From contig JAHQVT010000008.1 of NCBI GenBank assembly GCA_019634165.1, forward strand, positions 248,001 through 312,000: a stretch of DNA of 64,000 nucleotides. The letters are read 5' to 3'. Numbering within the stretch: the first letter of the stretch is position 1; each line of letters begins with the position of its first letter. The notes under the pieces are model-generated. The model saw only the letters and a list, made by a program, of their open reading frames with translations, made no database searches and was not told the DNA's origin. Shown in pieces: positions 45,230 through 54,480 of this stretch. The position numbers and the translations under genes are program-made. The DNA comes from Rhodospirillales bacterium. Lineage in GTDB: Bacteria; Pseudomonadota; Alphaproteobacteria; Rhodospirillales; Thalassospiraceae.

Positions 45230-46204
45230 TTAGGTGGTTTTCGCCGGGGACAACCTAGCAACCACACGGCCATCAATCACCGCCAGCCCAACCCCAATCA
45301 CGCCCATTCCGGCGATATGCTGCGGTAAAAGCGTTTCACCCAAGAACCCAACACCCAACAATATCGCACTGACCGGGATCAGGAAGGTAACAAGCAAAAG
45401 ATTACTGGCCCCGGCCCGTTTAAGGATCGCGAAATAAAGGATATAGGCAAGGGCGGTGCTAAGAGCTGCGATACCCAAGACTGCAAAGATTGTGTCGGTG
45501 GATGGGATCGGAAGTTCCCAAGGTTTATCGATAAAACCGGCCAGCGGGATCAGCATTAAACTTGATGCACTGGTCATGCCTGCGGCGGTCAGGATCGGGT
45601 TCATGCCGCCAAAACGTTTGCCAAATACCCCCGTACAGCCATAGCAAAAGGTTGCCAGCAAAATGGCGAAGGGGGCAAGGAAAGCGAGTGACGATGGAGC
45701 GTCGGTTGGGCTGTTGCCAGACGTGCCAGCATCACCAGAACCGGGCAGGCCAATAATGACCACGACCCCAACAAACCCGATCAAAACACCGATTGCCTTG
45801 CGCAGGTTCAGCTTTTCGGTGTCAGTGGCGATATGGGCAATGACGATGGTGAAAAGCGGGGTGGTGGCATTCAAGATCGCGGCAAGGCCACTGGTGATAT
45901 GGGTCTGGCCCCAGACAATGAGCGAAAACGGTACAAGATTGTTAAACGCCCCCATGATGGCAATCGCACCCCAAAATTTTGGGTCACGCGGGATCGGGAT
46001 ATGACGCAGCAACACCACCCACCACAGGATCAGGGATGCAATCGTCACCCGGCACAAAACAAGGGTAAAGGGAGGTAAGTCCATCAACGCGATTTCCGTA
46101 AAGAAAAACGACCCGCCCCACAGGACCGAAAGGATCAAAAGCATCAGCCAGCTTGTGGTGTCCATTTTCATTTCGGACGTTTTGATTGCGGGCTGTGGGG
46201 CCAT
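45230..46204 (-). CDS. EamA/DMT-family transporter
   Basis: Inner-membrane exporter-type protein with ten predicted helices in two EamA repeats (LMLLILSVLWGGSFFFTE in the first; FAILKRAGASNLLLVTFLIP in the second). ATG 46204 is chosen with AAGGA upstream, giving 324 aa; a longer frame to 46378 encodes a poor N-terminus. Closest relative in view is the truncated copy at 39101-39487. Amino-acid or metabolite efflux is the usual role. Confidence 0.85.
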   Translation of the reverse strand: MAPQPAIKTSEMKMDTTSWLMLLILSVLWGGSFFFTEIALMDLPPFTLVLCRVTIASLILWWVVLLRHIPIPRDPKFWGAIAIMGAFNNLVPFSLIVWGQTHITSGLAAILNATTPLFTIVIAHIATDTEKLNLRKAIGVLIGFVGVVVIIGLPGSGDAGTSGNSPTDAPSSLAFLAPFAILLATFCYGCTGVFGKRFGGMNPILTAAGMTSASSLMLIPLAGFIDKPWELPIPSTDTIFAVLGIAALSTALAYILYFAILKRAGASNLLLVTFLIPVSAILLGVGFLGETLLPQHIAGMGVIGVGLAVIDGRVVARLSPAKTT

Positions 46205-46733
46205 TTTGTGGGTGTCCTTGTCATCACGGCCAGAACGGCGCGTGGGGGCGTTGTGCGCGGTGGTGCAATTGGCAACAGATTTGCCGGAATATTCGGTTTC
46301 TTCAAGTGCAAAGCGTGGGGGCGTGATTTCGGTGGGCAGCATGGCCTTATCCATCCGTCTGAAATTGGTGACGGACAAAGATTAGGCGAGCAACAAAATC
46401 GCTGCTCGCCACTTTCGGACATCAACCCTGTTGGGGAGGTTGGTGGGAAGTTGTTGGTGGTGATCTTTGGGCGGGCAGAGGACGAGGATGGTGACAAGGT
46501 GCGAAAGGCGTAATTTGCATCACATGCCCTTTTTCTGATATAAAGAACTCTCATTCCGAAATCTGGGGCATCTGGCCCCGTTCCACCTGGCCTCGTTCCA
46601 TCTGGGGAACTGAAATGTGCATTGGCCACGGGCGTTGCCCTGGAACTCCTCATCGTAAAGTCCATGACTGGTGGCCGCCGCCCCGGTGATCTGAAAGCTT
46701 ATCCAAATTTCAGATCATAAAAGGACGAATACC
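46205..46733. other. Gene-free region with short tandem repeat
   Basis: No supported gene in 529 bases. It contains a GGCGAGCA/TGCTCGCC hairpin (46385-46410), a G/T-rich stretch (about 46430-46480) and a 15-bp tandem repeat: CATCTGGCCCCGTTC (46569-46583), CACCTGGCCTCGTTC (46584-46598) and CATCTGGGG (46599-46607). Promoters of both flanking genes must lie here. Confidence 0.6.
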
Positions 46734-47894
46734 ATGACATTGGTGACAAATGATGCCGCGCGCGGTTGCGTAACCGTGCGCTGGAATGATGATATTTGCG
46801 CGCACTTTCCATGGGCTTGGCTGCGCGATAACTGCCCAAGTGGCTTTCACCCCGATACGGGCGAACGATCCTTTGACCTTCTAAGTGTCGCACCCGATTG
46901 TCAGCCGCAAAATGTTTGGCTAAGTGCGGGCGACCTTATGATCGAATGGCAGGATGAAAATCATGTCAGCCGGTTTGATCTTGGCTGGTTATGTAATCAT
47001 CGACCGGGAAAAACCATGGATGATCCTGCTGATATTCCCTATGTCGCTTGGCGCGGGGATATCGGGGCTGCGGGCATTCCACGGGCAAATGCGCAAGATG
47101 TGATGCAAGGCGATCAGGCCTTGCTTGACTGGTTGCGCGAGACACGGCGTACCGGCCTTTCAATCATCGAAGGATTGGAAGACCGTCTTGATGCTGGAAT
47201 GGATGTGGCACGGCGGATCGGGTTTTTGCGGGAAACCAATTTCGGCACGACCTTTGCCGTGAAATCCATGCCCAACCCCAACAATCTTGCCTATACATCG
47301 GAAGTCTTGCCACTTCACACCGATCTTCCCAATCAGGAACTTGTGCCGGGTTTCCAGTTCCTGCATTGCCTTGCCAACGAAGCCGATGGCGGTGAATCCA
47401 CCTTTGCCGATGGTGTCGCCATGGCCGAAGATTTACGTGCCGAAGATGCCGAGGCATTCGGGCTTTTATCCACCATCGCCATTCCGTTTCGCTTTCAAGA
47501 TCGTGATACCGACATTCGTTGGCGCCGGCCGGTGATTGTTCTTGATGATGGCGGGCAGGTGACCCAGATTTGCTATAACGCGCATATCGCGGGCGTGTTT
47601 GATATGGATGCAGATGTGATTGCGGCCTATTACCGCGCCTATCGCAAACTGATGGCAAAAACCCGTGATCCGAAATATGTCGTGAAATTGAAACTGCGCG
47701 GCGGGGAAATGGTGGTGTTTGATAACCGCCGTGCTCTGCATGGACGGGCATCGTTTGACCCCAGTACCGGGTTCCGGCATTTGCACGGATGTTATGTCGA
47801 TCGCGGCGAATTTGAAAGCCGCATGCGGGTTCTTGCCCGTAATCTTGCCGAAGCGCAAAATCATGATCCGTCAGGTCGTCTTGCGGCGGAATAA
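46734..47894 (+). CDS. Gamma-butyrobetaine-hydroxylase-like Fe(II)/2-oxoglutarate dioxygenase
   Basis: 386-aa TauD-superfamily oxygenase with the two-domain plan of gamma-butyrobetaine and trimethyllysine hydroxylases: an N-terminal DUF971-like domain (residues 1-90) and a double-stranded beta-helix. The Fe ligands are in LPLHTDLP (H-x-D) and HLHGCYVD; the 2-oxoglutarate Arg is nearby (RALHGR region). The N-terminal Zn site of BBOX1 is incomplete here: LRDNCPSGFHPDTGERSF has only one of the clustered Cys. Substrate is probably a quaternary-amine compound such as gamma-butyrobetaine or a betaine analogue; not provable from sequence. Confidence 0.82.
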   Translation: MTLVTNDAARGCVTVRWNDDICAHFPWAWLRDNCPSGFHPDTGERSFDLLSVAPDCQPQNVWLSAGDLMIEWQDENHVSRFDLGWLCNHRPGKTMDDPADIPYVAWRGDIGAAGIPRANAQDVMQGDQALLDWLRETRRTGLSIIEGLEDRLDAGMDVARRIGFLRETNFGTTFAVKSMPNPNNLAYTSEVLPLHTDLPNQELVPGFQFLHCLANEADGGESTFADGVAMAEDLRAEDAEAFGLLSTIAIPFRFQDRDTDIRWRRPVIVLDDGGQVTQICYNAHIAGVFDMDADVIAAYYRAYRKLMAKTRDPKYVVKLKLRGGEMVVFDNRRALHGRASFDPSTGFRHLHGCYVDRGEFESRMRVLARNLAEAQNHDPSGRLAAE

Positions 47895-47919
47895 CCGGTT
47901 GGTTTGATAAGATAGATGC

Positions 47920-47950
47920 AAAAACGGGGCGATTTAAGCGCCCCGTTTTT
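47920..47950. terminator. Bidirectional terminator between dioxygenase and EamA genes
   Basis: AAAAACGGGGCG, a 7-base loop, CGCCCCGTTTTT. Perfect 12-bp stem between convergent genes. Confidence 0.92.
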
Positions 47951-47977
47951 GTGTGTCTGCTGGTTTGGTGTGTTGGC

Positions 47978-48886
47978 CTATTTAACCTGCACGGCTTTTC
48001 CCGGTAGGCGGATGAATTTGGGTAGCTTGGCAAAAATCGTGACGTTGCCAAGCAACACCATCGCAAGGCCGCTGGCCCCAATCGGTGTCCATATGTATCC
48101 TTCAAGAAAAGTCGAAACTGTCAGGGCAACAACCGGGAACAGAACCGTGACATAGGCCGCCCGTCCGGCGCCAACCCGGTTAACCAGCGCAAGATAGGCG
48201 ATAAAGGCCACCACCGATCCCGGAATGGCCAGATAGATCAAGCCGCCAATATAAAGTGGCTCGGTCGGCATCACCGGGCTTTGTCCGCGCAACCCAGCAA
48301 AGATAAACAACAAGACCGTGCCATAAACCATGCCACGTGCAACCGCATCACGGTTGGGGATGCCCATGGCGTGCAGTTTGACCGACACCATGTTGCCACA
48401 GCTAAACACCGCCGTTCCACACAGGGCAAGCAGCATGCCTGTGATGGCATGGGGATTGTGTGACAGCGCATAAATCTGATTGGCAAACAAACAGGCAATC
48501 CCGCCAAGACCAAACGCCGCACCAAAGACAAAGCGTATGCCCGGCCGGTTGCCATAGAACGCCCAATTGCCCAGCGCATTAAAAATGGTCGAGGTGGTAA
48601 AGATCACTGCGACAATGCCACTCGCGATATAGGCGGTGGCGGAATACATCAGGATAAAGTTGATGCCAAAAAGGCCGCAGCCCAAAAGCACGATCCAAGG
48701 ATGGGCACGCCACGGAACCGGACGCCATTTGCGCGTGATCAGCAAGAACCCGCAAAGAACTGCAGCCGCAAGCGCAAAGCGATAAAAGATCGAAATTTCA
48801 ACCGGGATTGGCCCGATCTGAAGTTTGATCGCATACCAGGTAAATCCCCAGCAGGCCGTGACAATAAGAAACAAAAGGGCGGTCAT
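47978..48886 (-). CDS. EamA/DMT-family transporter
   Basis: 302 aa, ten hydrophobic segments, starting MTALLFLIVTACWGFTWYAI (GTG at 48916 would add ten residues). Only distantly similar to the EamA protein at 45230-46204. Neither start has a good SD. Function probably metabolite efflux; substrate unknown. The 290 bases upstream, shared with the LysR gene, hold no other gene that I can support. Confidence 0.85.
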   Translation of the reverse strand: MTALLFLIVTACWGFTWYAIKLQIGPIPVEISIFYRFALAAAVLCGFLLITRKWRPVPWRAHPWIVLLGCGLFGINFILMYSATAYIASGIVAVIFTTSTIFNALGNWAFYGNRPGIRFVFGAAFGLGGIACLFANQIYALSHNPHAITGMLLALCGTAVFSCGNMVSVKLHAMGIPNRDAVARGMVYGTVLLFIFAGLRGQSPVMPTEPLYIGGLIYLAIPGSVVAFIAYLALVNRVGAGRAAYVTVLFPVVALTVSTFLEGYIWTPIGASGLAMVLLGNVTIFAKLPKFIRLPGKAVQVK

Positions 48887-49178
48887 AAAATTCAAGGGCT
48901 TTCGATAAAGGCCCACAACGTTTGGTGGCGCGGGGGCGTGGCGATCAAGTGATACGTGGGGCGTATCTGTTAAGCTCGATTAAGCCACAAAGGGGACCGA
49001 ACGGCTTTCATCTTCTTGCGGTGTTTTTTCAAAAAATCAGGAACCGTTGCAAGGAGGGTACGGGTTATCAGCTATTGCATTTTTGTATGTTGATGGTGTT
49101 CATTATGCCGCTGCGGCATGGGTGGCCTGGCGCAATAAACCACAAGAAAAGTCGAACAAATTCGGGGGAGGACGGCAG

Positions 49179-50102
49179 ATGAATGGGGAATGGCAGCCGG
49201 AATTACGCGCATTGCGATATTTCGTCAGCGTGGCCGAGGAAAAAAGCTTTACCCGCGCAGCAAACCGATTGCGGATCGCACAACCGGCCTTAAGCCGACA
49301 GATCAAGCGGCTGGAAGAAGATTTAAAGGTTCAACTCTTTACGCGAAATGTCCGTGGGGCTGAACTGACCGAGGCGGGCGAAATCCTTTTGCGTCGGGCT
49401 TATCTGATGTTTAACCAGCTACAGCAAACCCACCATGACGTGACCATCCATTCAACCCATCTTGGCGGGATTGTATCGGTTGGGATGCCGCCAACGCCGG
49501 GGGAATTTATCGCACCACGTTTGCTCGAGCGCAGCAAGGAACTTTATCCTGATATCGAACTGCGCTTTGTCGAAGGGTTCAGTGGCAATCTTGAACAGAA
49601 GATGGCCAATAACGAAATCGGCGTTGCTGTCATGCATGATCCAACCCCGCGTGACGATATCCAGATCAAGGAATTACTGGTCGAACATCTTTGTCTGGTG
49701 GGGCGTGCGGGCACACTTTCCAAACCGTCATACAGTTTGAAAGAAGCGGCAAGCTATCCGCTCATCATGCCGAGTCGACCAAATTTCTTGCGCATATTGG
49801 TCGATACATATGCCGAAAAGCATGACGTATCGTTGAATATTGAAACCCGATCTGACGGGATCGGGCATACCAAATCGCTGGTGCGCTATGGTCACGGTTT
49901 TACGATTTTGACCTATGGCGCGATCATTTCCGATGTGCAAAGCGGGCTTCTTGAAGCCATGCCAATCCGCGATCCTGAGATCACTTGGAAACTATGCGTT
50001 GCGATGCGGATTGATCAGGGGCGCAAGCGCACTCTGAGTGTGGTCGAAGAAATGATTCAGGAAATTGTTGCGGATCTGGTTGCGGATGGTGTTTGGAAAT
50101 AG
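49179..50102 (+). CDS. LysR-family regulator, catabolic operon
   Basis: 307 aa from ATG 49179, preceded by GGGGGAGG. HTH segment LRYFVSVAEEKSFTRAANRL then RIAQPALSRQIKRLEEDL, followed by the effector-binding domain. It reads the same way as the TRAP/GST/hydrolase operon starting 140 bases downstream and is the likely activator. A small ATGCC/GGCAT hairpin lies just after its stop. A longer upstream frame (from 49047) is not supported. Confidence 0.9.
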   Translation: MNGEWQPELRALRYFVSVAEEKSFTRAANRLRIAQPALSRQIKRLEEDLKVQLFTRNVRGAELTEAGEILLRRAYLMFNQLQQTHHDVTIHSTHLGGIVSVGMPPTPGEFIAPRLLERSKELYPDIELRFVEGFSGNLEQKMANNEIGVAVMHDPTPRDDIQIKELLVEHLCLVGRAGTLSKPSYSLKEAASYPLIMPSRPNFLRILVDTYAEKHDVSLNIETRSDGIGHTKSLVRYGHGFTILTYGAIISDVQSGLLEAMPIRDPEITWKLCVAMRIDQGRKRTLSVVEEMIQEIVADLVADGVWK

Positions 50103-50243
50103 CTATGCCGCAAAGGCATGGGAAGCATATCTACATAGTATTTGAATTATGGGTCGGAGCGTTATTTATCAAGGATGATCGGTGGATTGGCAATCTGCCG
50201 CTTAGAAGAAATTTGAAAACTTGGCCGTCCGGCCCAGGGAGGA

Positions 50244-51290
50244 ATGATGAAACGTTTTGGTAATGGCGGGTTTATTGCGTCCGCGGCTATGGCAATGGTT
50301 GCGCTTGGGGTTGCAACCACTTCTTTTGCAAACAGTGCATCTGCAGAAACCTATAAATGGCTGACTTTTAAGCCGCAGGGTGCTGGCGACGCACAGGCAA
50401 TTTCCACACAGTGGTTTGTTGATGAATTTAAAAAACGCACCAATGGCGCGCATGAAATTGAAGTTTTCTGGGGCGGCTCGGTTGCAAAAACCCGTGAAGT
50501 TCCCGACGCGCTTAGCGCTGGTGTTGGTGAATTTGGCGATATTGTAACGCCGTATTTTGCGGATAAATTCCCGCTGAACAACGCGGTTGGGTTCTTTATC
50601 CCGCAGCCAAATTCGACCATTGAAATCGCTCATTTGATGGAAGAATGGTACGCAAAATATCCGCAGTTTGCACAGGAACTGGCAAACTATAACCTTAAGG
50701 CTGTTGGCTTCCGCCCGCTTGAAAGCTATGGCCTGCTGTGCACCTCGCCGATCCGTTCGATGGCCGATCTTAAAGGCAAACGTATCCGGACTTACGGTTT
50801 TGCCTATCCGGCATTGGTCGAGGCCCTTGGTGCTTCGCCGGTTTCGATTGCAACGTCTGAAGCATACGAAGCCCTTGAAACCAGCATCCTTGATTGCACC
50901 CCGATTGGGCCGGCACTGGCCTATGGCTGGAAATATGATGAAGTTGCAAAATACTACATCGAAATTCCGCTTGGCGCGTCATTCGGTCACCTGATTGCGA
51001 TGAACCTTGATACCTATAACGGGATGGATGATGCCACCCGCGGCGTTGTCGATCAGCTTGGCAAAGAATATGCCGACGCATATAACGACGAACTTGAAAA
51101 AACCATTACTGAAGTCCGCGCAGGCTGGCCTGCAAAAGGCGTTGAAGTGATTTCCTTCCCGAAAGAAGAGCTGATCTCGGTCATCAATGATGAACGTATT
51201 CAGGCTGTTCGTCAGGAATGGATTGCCCGTGCCGAAGCTGCTGGCGTTCCGGCTGCTGAAATTGTTTCGGAACTCGAATTCAAAGAGTGA
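50244..51290 (+). CDS. dctP: TRAP transporter substrate-binding protein (DctP type)
   Basis: Periplasmic receptor for an organic acid. Signal peptide with SAAMAMVALGVATTSFANSA and cleavage near SASAETYKW. Core DctP features: GYLxPxx-like ESYGLLCTSPIRSMADLKGK and RTYG segment, where the conserved Arg binds carboxylate. 348 aa. AGGGAGGA lies upstream of the double ATG. First gene of the catabolic operon; followed by two hairpins, then DctQ and DctM. Confidence 0.92.
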   Translation: MMKRFGNGGFIASAAMAMVALGVATTSFANSASAETYKWLTFKPQGAGDAQAISTQWFVDEFKKRTNGAHEIEVFWGGSVAKTREVPDALSAGVGEFGDIVTPYFADKFPLNNAVGFFIPQPNSTIEIAHLMEEWYAKYPQFAQELANYNLKAVGFRPLESYGLLCTSPIRSMADLKGKRIRTYGFAYPALVEALGASPVSIATSEAYEALETSILDCTPIGPALAYGWKYDEVAKYYIEIPLGASFGHLIAMNLDTYNGMDDATRGVVDQLGKEYADAYNDELEKTITEVRAGWPAKGVEVISFPKEELISVINDERIQAVRQEWIARAEAAGVPAAEIVSELEFKE

Positions 51291-51300
51291 TCAAAACATC

Positions 51301-51358
51301 ACCTGTCTCAGGGGTGAAAGCCATCCCTGAGACAGGTTTGACACCACTTCATGTGGTG
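51301..51358 (+). other. Two intercistronic stem-loops, DctP/DctQ
   Basis: ACCTGTCTCAGGG (51301-51313), 11-base loop, CCCTGAGACAGGT (51325-51337): perfect 13-bp stem. A second hairpin CACCAC/GTGGTG (51342-51358) follows. There is no T-run, so this looks like a 3' protection or differential-expression element. Confidence 0.8.
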
Positions 51359-51384
51359 ACGCGGAATTAGTGGAGTTTCCTTCA

Positions 51385-51903
51385 ATGTCGTTGTTCGAAC
51401 GGATCTGCCAGACTTATGGCCGGTTCCTGCGCGGCTGTGGATTTGTGGCTGGTTACACAACCTTTGCCATGATGCTGCTTGTTGTCGCAAATGCGGTCTC
51501 GCGCTTTTTGTTCAACTCACCAGTGCAAGGTGCACTGGAAATTACCGAAACCATGCTGACTGTCCTGGTTTTCCTGTCGCTCGCGCTTACGCAATATGAA
51601 GGCGGGCACATCAAGGTCACTGTCGTCCTTCAGCACCTTCCAGATATTTTCCAAAAACCACTGCGTCTTTTTGTTCTTGCACTTGGCTGTCTGTTTTTTG
51701 CCTGGTGTGCGCATGCGGGTTGGGAATTTGCGATGAAATCCTTTGCGATCAATGAACAGCAATGGGGTTCGGTGCGCTATCCGCTTTACCCGGTCAAATT
51801 TGTGATCTTCTTCGGACTTGCGATGCTTGCCATTCAGTTCGCACTTGATTTCCTGCGTGAACTGCTTGGGTCTGCGCCAGAACAGGAGGCCGTAGGCCAA
51901 TGA
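51385..51903 (+). CDS. dctQ: TRAP transporter small permease (DctQ)
   Basis: 172 aa with four hydrophobic helices, starting MSLFERICQTYGRFLRG. The start at 51385 has GGAG nine bases upstream. The small subunit joins receptor docking to the large permease. Its last codons overlap the dctM start (ATGA). Confidence 0.92.
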   Translation: MSLFERICQTYGRFLRGCGFVAGYTTFAMMLLVVANAVSRFLFNSPVQGALEITETMLTVLVFLSLALTQYEGGHIKVTVVLQHLPDIFQKPLRLFVLALGCLFFAWCAHAGWEFAMKSFAINEQQWGSVRYPLYPVKFVIFFGLAMLAIQFALDFLRELLGSAPEQEAVGQ

Positions 51904-53210
51904 CGGGTTTAGAAATCGGTTCTATCGGGATTGTCGGACTGTTTGCCGCGATCCTGTTTGGGGCGAATGTCATGGTTGCACTTGGCGTTGTCGGTGCTGC
52001 TGGTCTTGCCGCCCTTGTCGGGGTCAAAGGTGCGACAGCCATGCTGTCGACCGTGTTTTTTGACACCACCCATAGTTTCCATTTTAGCGTTATTCCGCTG
52101 TTTCTTTTGATGGGCTTCTTTGCCATGCGTGCTGGTCTTGGCGAAGACATGTTCGAAGCCGCGACCAAATGGCTTGGAAATCTTAAGGGCGGACTTGCGA
52201 TCTCAACCACAATGGGGGCTGCGGCCTTTGGTGCTGCGTCTGGGTCAAGTGTTGGTACTGCGACTGTCTTTACCAAGCTTGCCCTGCCTGAAATGCTGGC
52301 ACGTGGTTATGATAAACGGCTTGCATCGGCATCAATTGCAATTGCCGGAACGCTTGCCGTTATGATCCCGCCAAGTGCGCTTGTCGTGGTTTATGGCATC
52401 CTGACTGATTCCAGTATTGGCGGTTTGCTTGTTGCTGGCGTTATTCCCGGGGGTGTGTTTGCGGTTCTTTTGTGTATCGCAACCTATATCACGGTTGCAC
52501 GCAATCCGGCGTTGGCCCCAGTTACGGTCACGCAGGTTCCGTTTAAGGAAAAGCTCTATTCGCTGCGCCTTGCTGGTCCGCTTTTGTTCGTCATCATCTG
52601 CATTATTTCGGGTCTTTATCTGGGCGTATTTACGCCGACCGAAGCAGGTGGCATTGGCGCTGCTTTGACCTTCATTCTGGCGATTTTCCGCCAACGTAGC
52701 ATCCGTAAACTTGAACTGACCAAAACCGTAACCGATACGATCAAAACGTCAGGCATGATTTTCGCGATCATTATCTGCGCGTTGGTCTTTTCGAAGTTTC
52801 TTGCCCTTAGTGGTGTTGCTAATTCGATTGGTGGTTTCCTGATCGGGCTTGAGGTCAATCGCTGGGTCGTCGTTTTGATCATTGTGGGCATCTATTTGTT
52901 GCTTGGCATGATGATGGATGCACCGGCACTTTTGGCGATCACATTGCCGATTACCCATCCGGTGATGATGAATCTTGGCTTTGATCCAATCTGGTTTGGC
53001 GTGTTTGTCGTGCTGCTTGTTGAAATCGGGGCGGTGACGCCACCGGTGGGTATCAACTGCTTTGTTGTGCAGGCAGCCTCAGATAACCGTGTCCGACTTG
53101 AAGACGTGTTCCGAGGTCTTATGCCCTATATCGCAGCCGGGTTCATTATGTTGCTGTTGCTGTGCCTGTTCCCCCAGATGGCGCTCTTCTTGCCGCAATC
53201 GATGAAGTAG
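51900..53210 (+). CDS. dctM: TRAP transporter large permease (DctM)
   Basis: 436-aa ion-coupled permease with about twelve helices. AAFGAASGSSVGTATVFTKLALPEM and IAGTLAVMIPPSALVVVYGI are DctM signatures, and EIGAVTPPVGINCFVVQAAS is the second inverted-repeat hairpin. Overlaps dctQ by four bases; GST gene begins 10 bases after its stop. Confidence 0.94.
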   Translation: MTGLEIGSIGIVGLFAAILFGANVMVALGVVGAAGLAALVGVKGATAMLSTVFFDTTHSFHFSVIPLFLLMGFFAMRAGLGEDMFEAATKWLGNLKGGLAISTTMGAAAFGAASGSSVGTATVFTKLALPEMLARGYDKRLASASIAIAGTLAVMIPPSALVVVYGILTDSSIGGLLVAGVIPGGVFAVLLCIATYITVARNPALAPVTVTQVPFKEKLYSLRLAGPLLFVIICIISGLYLGVFTPTEAGGIGAALTFILAIFRQRSIRKLELTKTVTDTIKTSGMIFAIIICALVFSKFLALSGVANSIGGFLIGLEVNRWVVVLIIVGIYLLLGMMMDAPALLAITLPITHPVMMNLGFDPIWFGVFVVLLVEIGAVTPPVGINCFVVQAASDNRVRLEDVFRGLMPYIAAGFIMLLLLCLFPQMALFLPQSMK

Positions 53211-53220
53211 GGGGCAGGTG

Positions 53221-53886
53221 ATGAATTCAGCAGAAAATCTGTTTCCCTATGATGGGAAACTTTCCGGGCCAAAACTGTTGCGGTCAACTTTGACCTCACC
53301 GTTCGGGCGTAAAGTGCGGATTGCCATCGAAGTCCTTGGTCTTTCAGGGCGGATCGAATTGCAAACCGCAGATACCCGCGATGAAAGCGATACACTGCGT
53401 TTGCAAAATCCACTGGGCAAAATTCCCTGTCTGATCCTAGAAGACGGCAGCATTCTTTATGATAGCCGCGTGATCATTGAATATCTTGATCGATGGTCGG
53501 GGAAGAACAAACTGATCCCTGATGCGATTGACGAACGGGCGTATGTTTTGACCCGCGCGACCCTTGCTGACGGAATTGCCGATGCGGCCTTGTTGATGGT
53601 TTATGAAGGGCGGTTTCGCCAGTCCAACCAGATATCCGAGATCTGGTTAAACCATCAGCGTGGCAAAATTGATCGTGCATTGCGGTCGATGGAACAAAAT
53701 CTGCCTGACCCACGCAAGACCGATATCGTGTCGATCAGTCTTGCCTGTGCACTTGGGTATCTTGATTGGCGCAAGCCCGTGGAATGGCGTCCTCAACATG
53801 CTGCATTGGTTTCATGGCTTGACGAATTTGCATCGGCAGAACCAGCCTTTGCTAAGACCCAGCGCCCAAAAGAGGTGACTTCATGA
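53221..53886 (+). CDS. Glutathione S-transferase family protein
   Basis: 221 aa with a thioredoxin-like N-terminal domain (LLRSTLTSPFGRKVRIAIEV; NPLGKIPCLILEDG; the glutathione-binding YDSRVIIEYLD) and a helical C-terminal domain. It lies between the transporter and degradative genes, so it may act on the imported compound (isomerisation, dehalogenation or ether cleavage are known GST reactions). The exact reaction cannot be read from sequence. The next gene overlaps its stop by four bases. Confidence 0.87.
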   Translation: MNSAENLFPYDGKLSGPKLLRSTLTSPFGRKVRIAIEVLGLSGRIELQTADTRDESDTLRLQNPLGKIPCLILEDGSILYDSRVIIEYLDRWSGKNKLIPDAIDERAYVLTRATLADGIADAALLMVYEGRFRQSNQISEIWLNHQRGKIDRALRSMEQNLPDPRKTDIVSISLACALGYLDWRKPVEWRPQHAALVSWLDEFASAEPAFAKTQRPKEVTS

Positions 53887-54431
53887 CCCGTATCGCACCA
53901 CTGTCACCTGATAACCTGACCCCGCGCCAAAAAGAGGTCTATGACGCCATCGCATCCGGTCCACGTGGCCGGGTGCGCGGACCGCTGGCCGTCTGGTTGA
54001 ACCGGCCGGACCTTGCTGATCGGGCACAGGCACTTGGCCGGTATTGCCGGTATGATTCTTTGTTGGAGCCGCGTTTGTCGGAACTGGCAATTTTGGCAAC
54101 CGCACGGGTTTGGAAATCGGAATTTGAATGGGCAGCCCACAAGGTCATCGGCCTTAAAGCCGGGATCAGCCCAGAAATCGTCGAAGCCATCCGAACCAAC
54201 AAACAGCCGGTCTTTGAAAAAGAAGACGAAGCGGTGGTCTATGAATACGCCATCACACTGCATACGGAACGCCATATTGGCGATGAATTATATGCCCGTG
54301 CTGTGCGCATTCTTGGCCAAGAAACGGTCGTCGATCTGACCGGTATTCTTGGCTATTACACGCTGATTTCCATGACAATCAACGTGTTCGAACTTCCCCC
54401 ACCCGATGGGGCGGCTCCCGAACTTGAATAA
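53883..54431 (+). CDS. Carboxymuconolactone-decarboxylase family protein
   Basis: 182-aa AhpD/CMD-fold protein. RLSELAILATARVWKSEFEW and AAHKVIGLKAGISPEIV match the family; it has no CxxC pair, so it is of the decarboxylase-like rather than the peroxidase type. ATGA overlap with the GST gene shows coupling. Such proteins appear in pathways for lactones and aromatic ring-cleavage products. Confidence 0.85.
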   Translation: MTRIAPLSPDNLTPRQKEVYDAIASGPRGRVRGPLAVWLNRPDLADRAQALGRYCRYDSLLEPRLSELAILATARVWKSEFEWAAHKVIGLKAGISPEIVEAIRTNKQPVFEKEDEAVVYEYAITLHTERHIGDELYARAVRILGQETVVDLTGILGYYTLISMTINVFELPPPDGAAPELE

Positions 54432-54480
54432 AGTGCCGGGATAACACTGTTTTTGACATTAAAGCGAAATGAGGATGGCC

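Noticed and set aside
46168..46665. Minus-strand frame of 165 codons upstream of the EamA gene
   Set aside because: Overlaps the EamA N-terminus out of frame and runs through the short tandem repeat; Pro/Ser/Arg-rich with no homology sense.
47164..48105. Minus-strand frame of 313 codons
   Set aside because: Covers the dioxygenase gene and a strong bidirectional terminator; not a protein-like composition.
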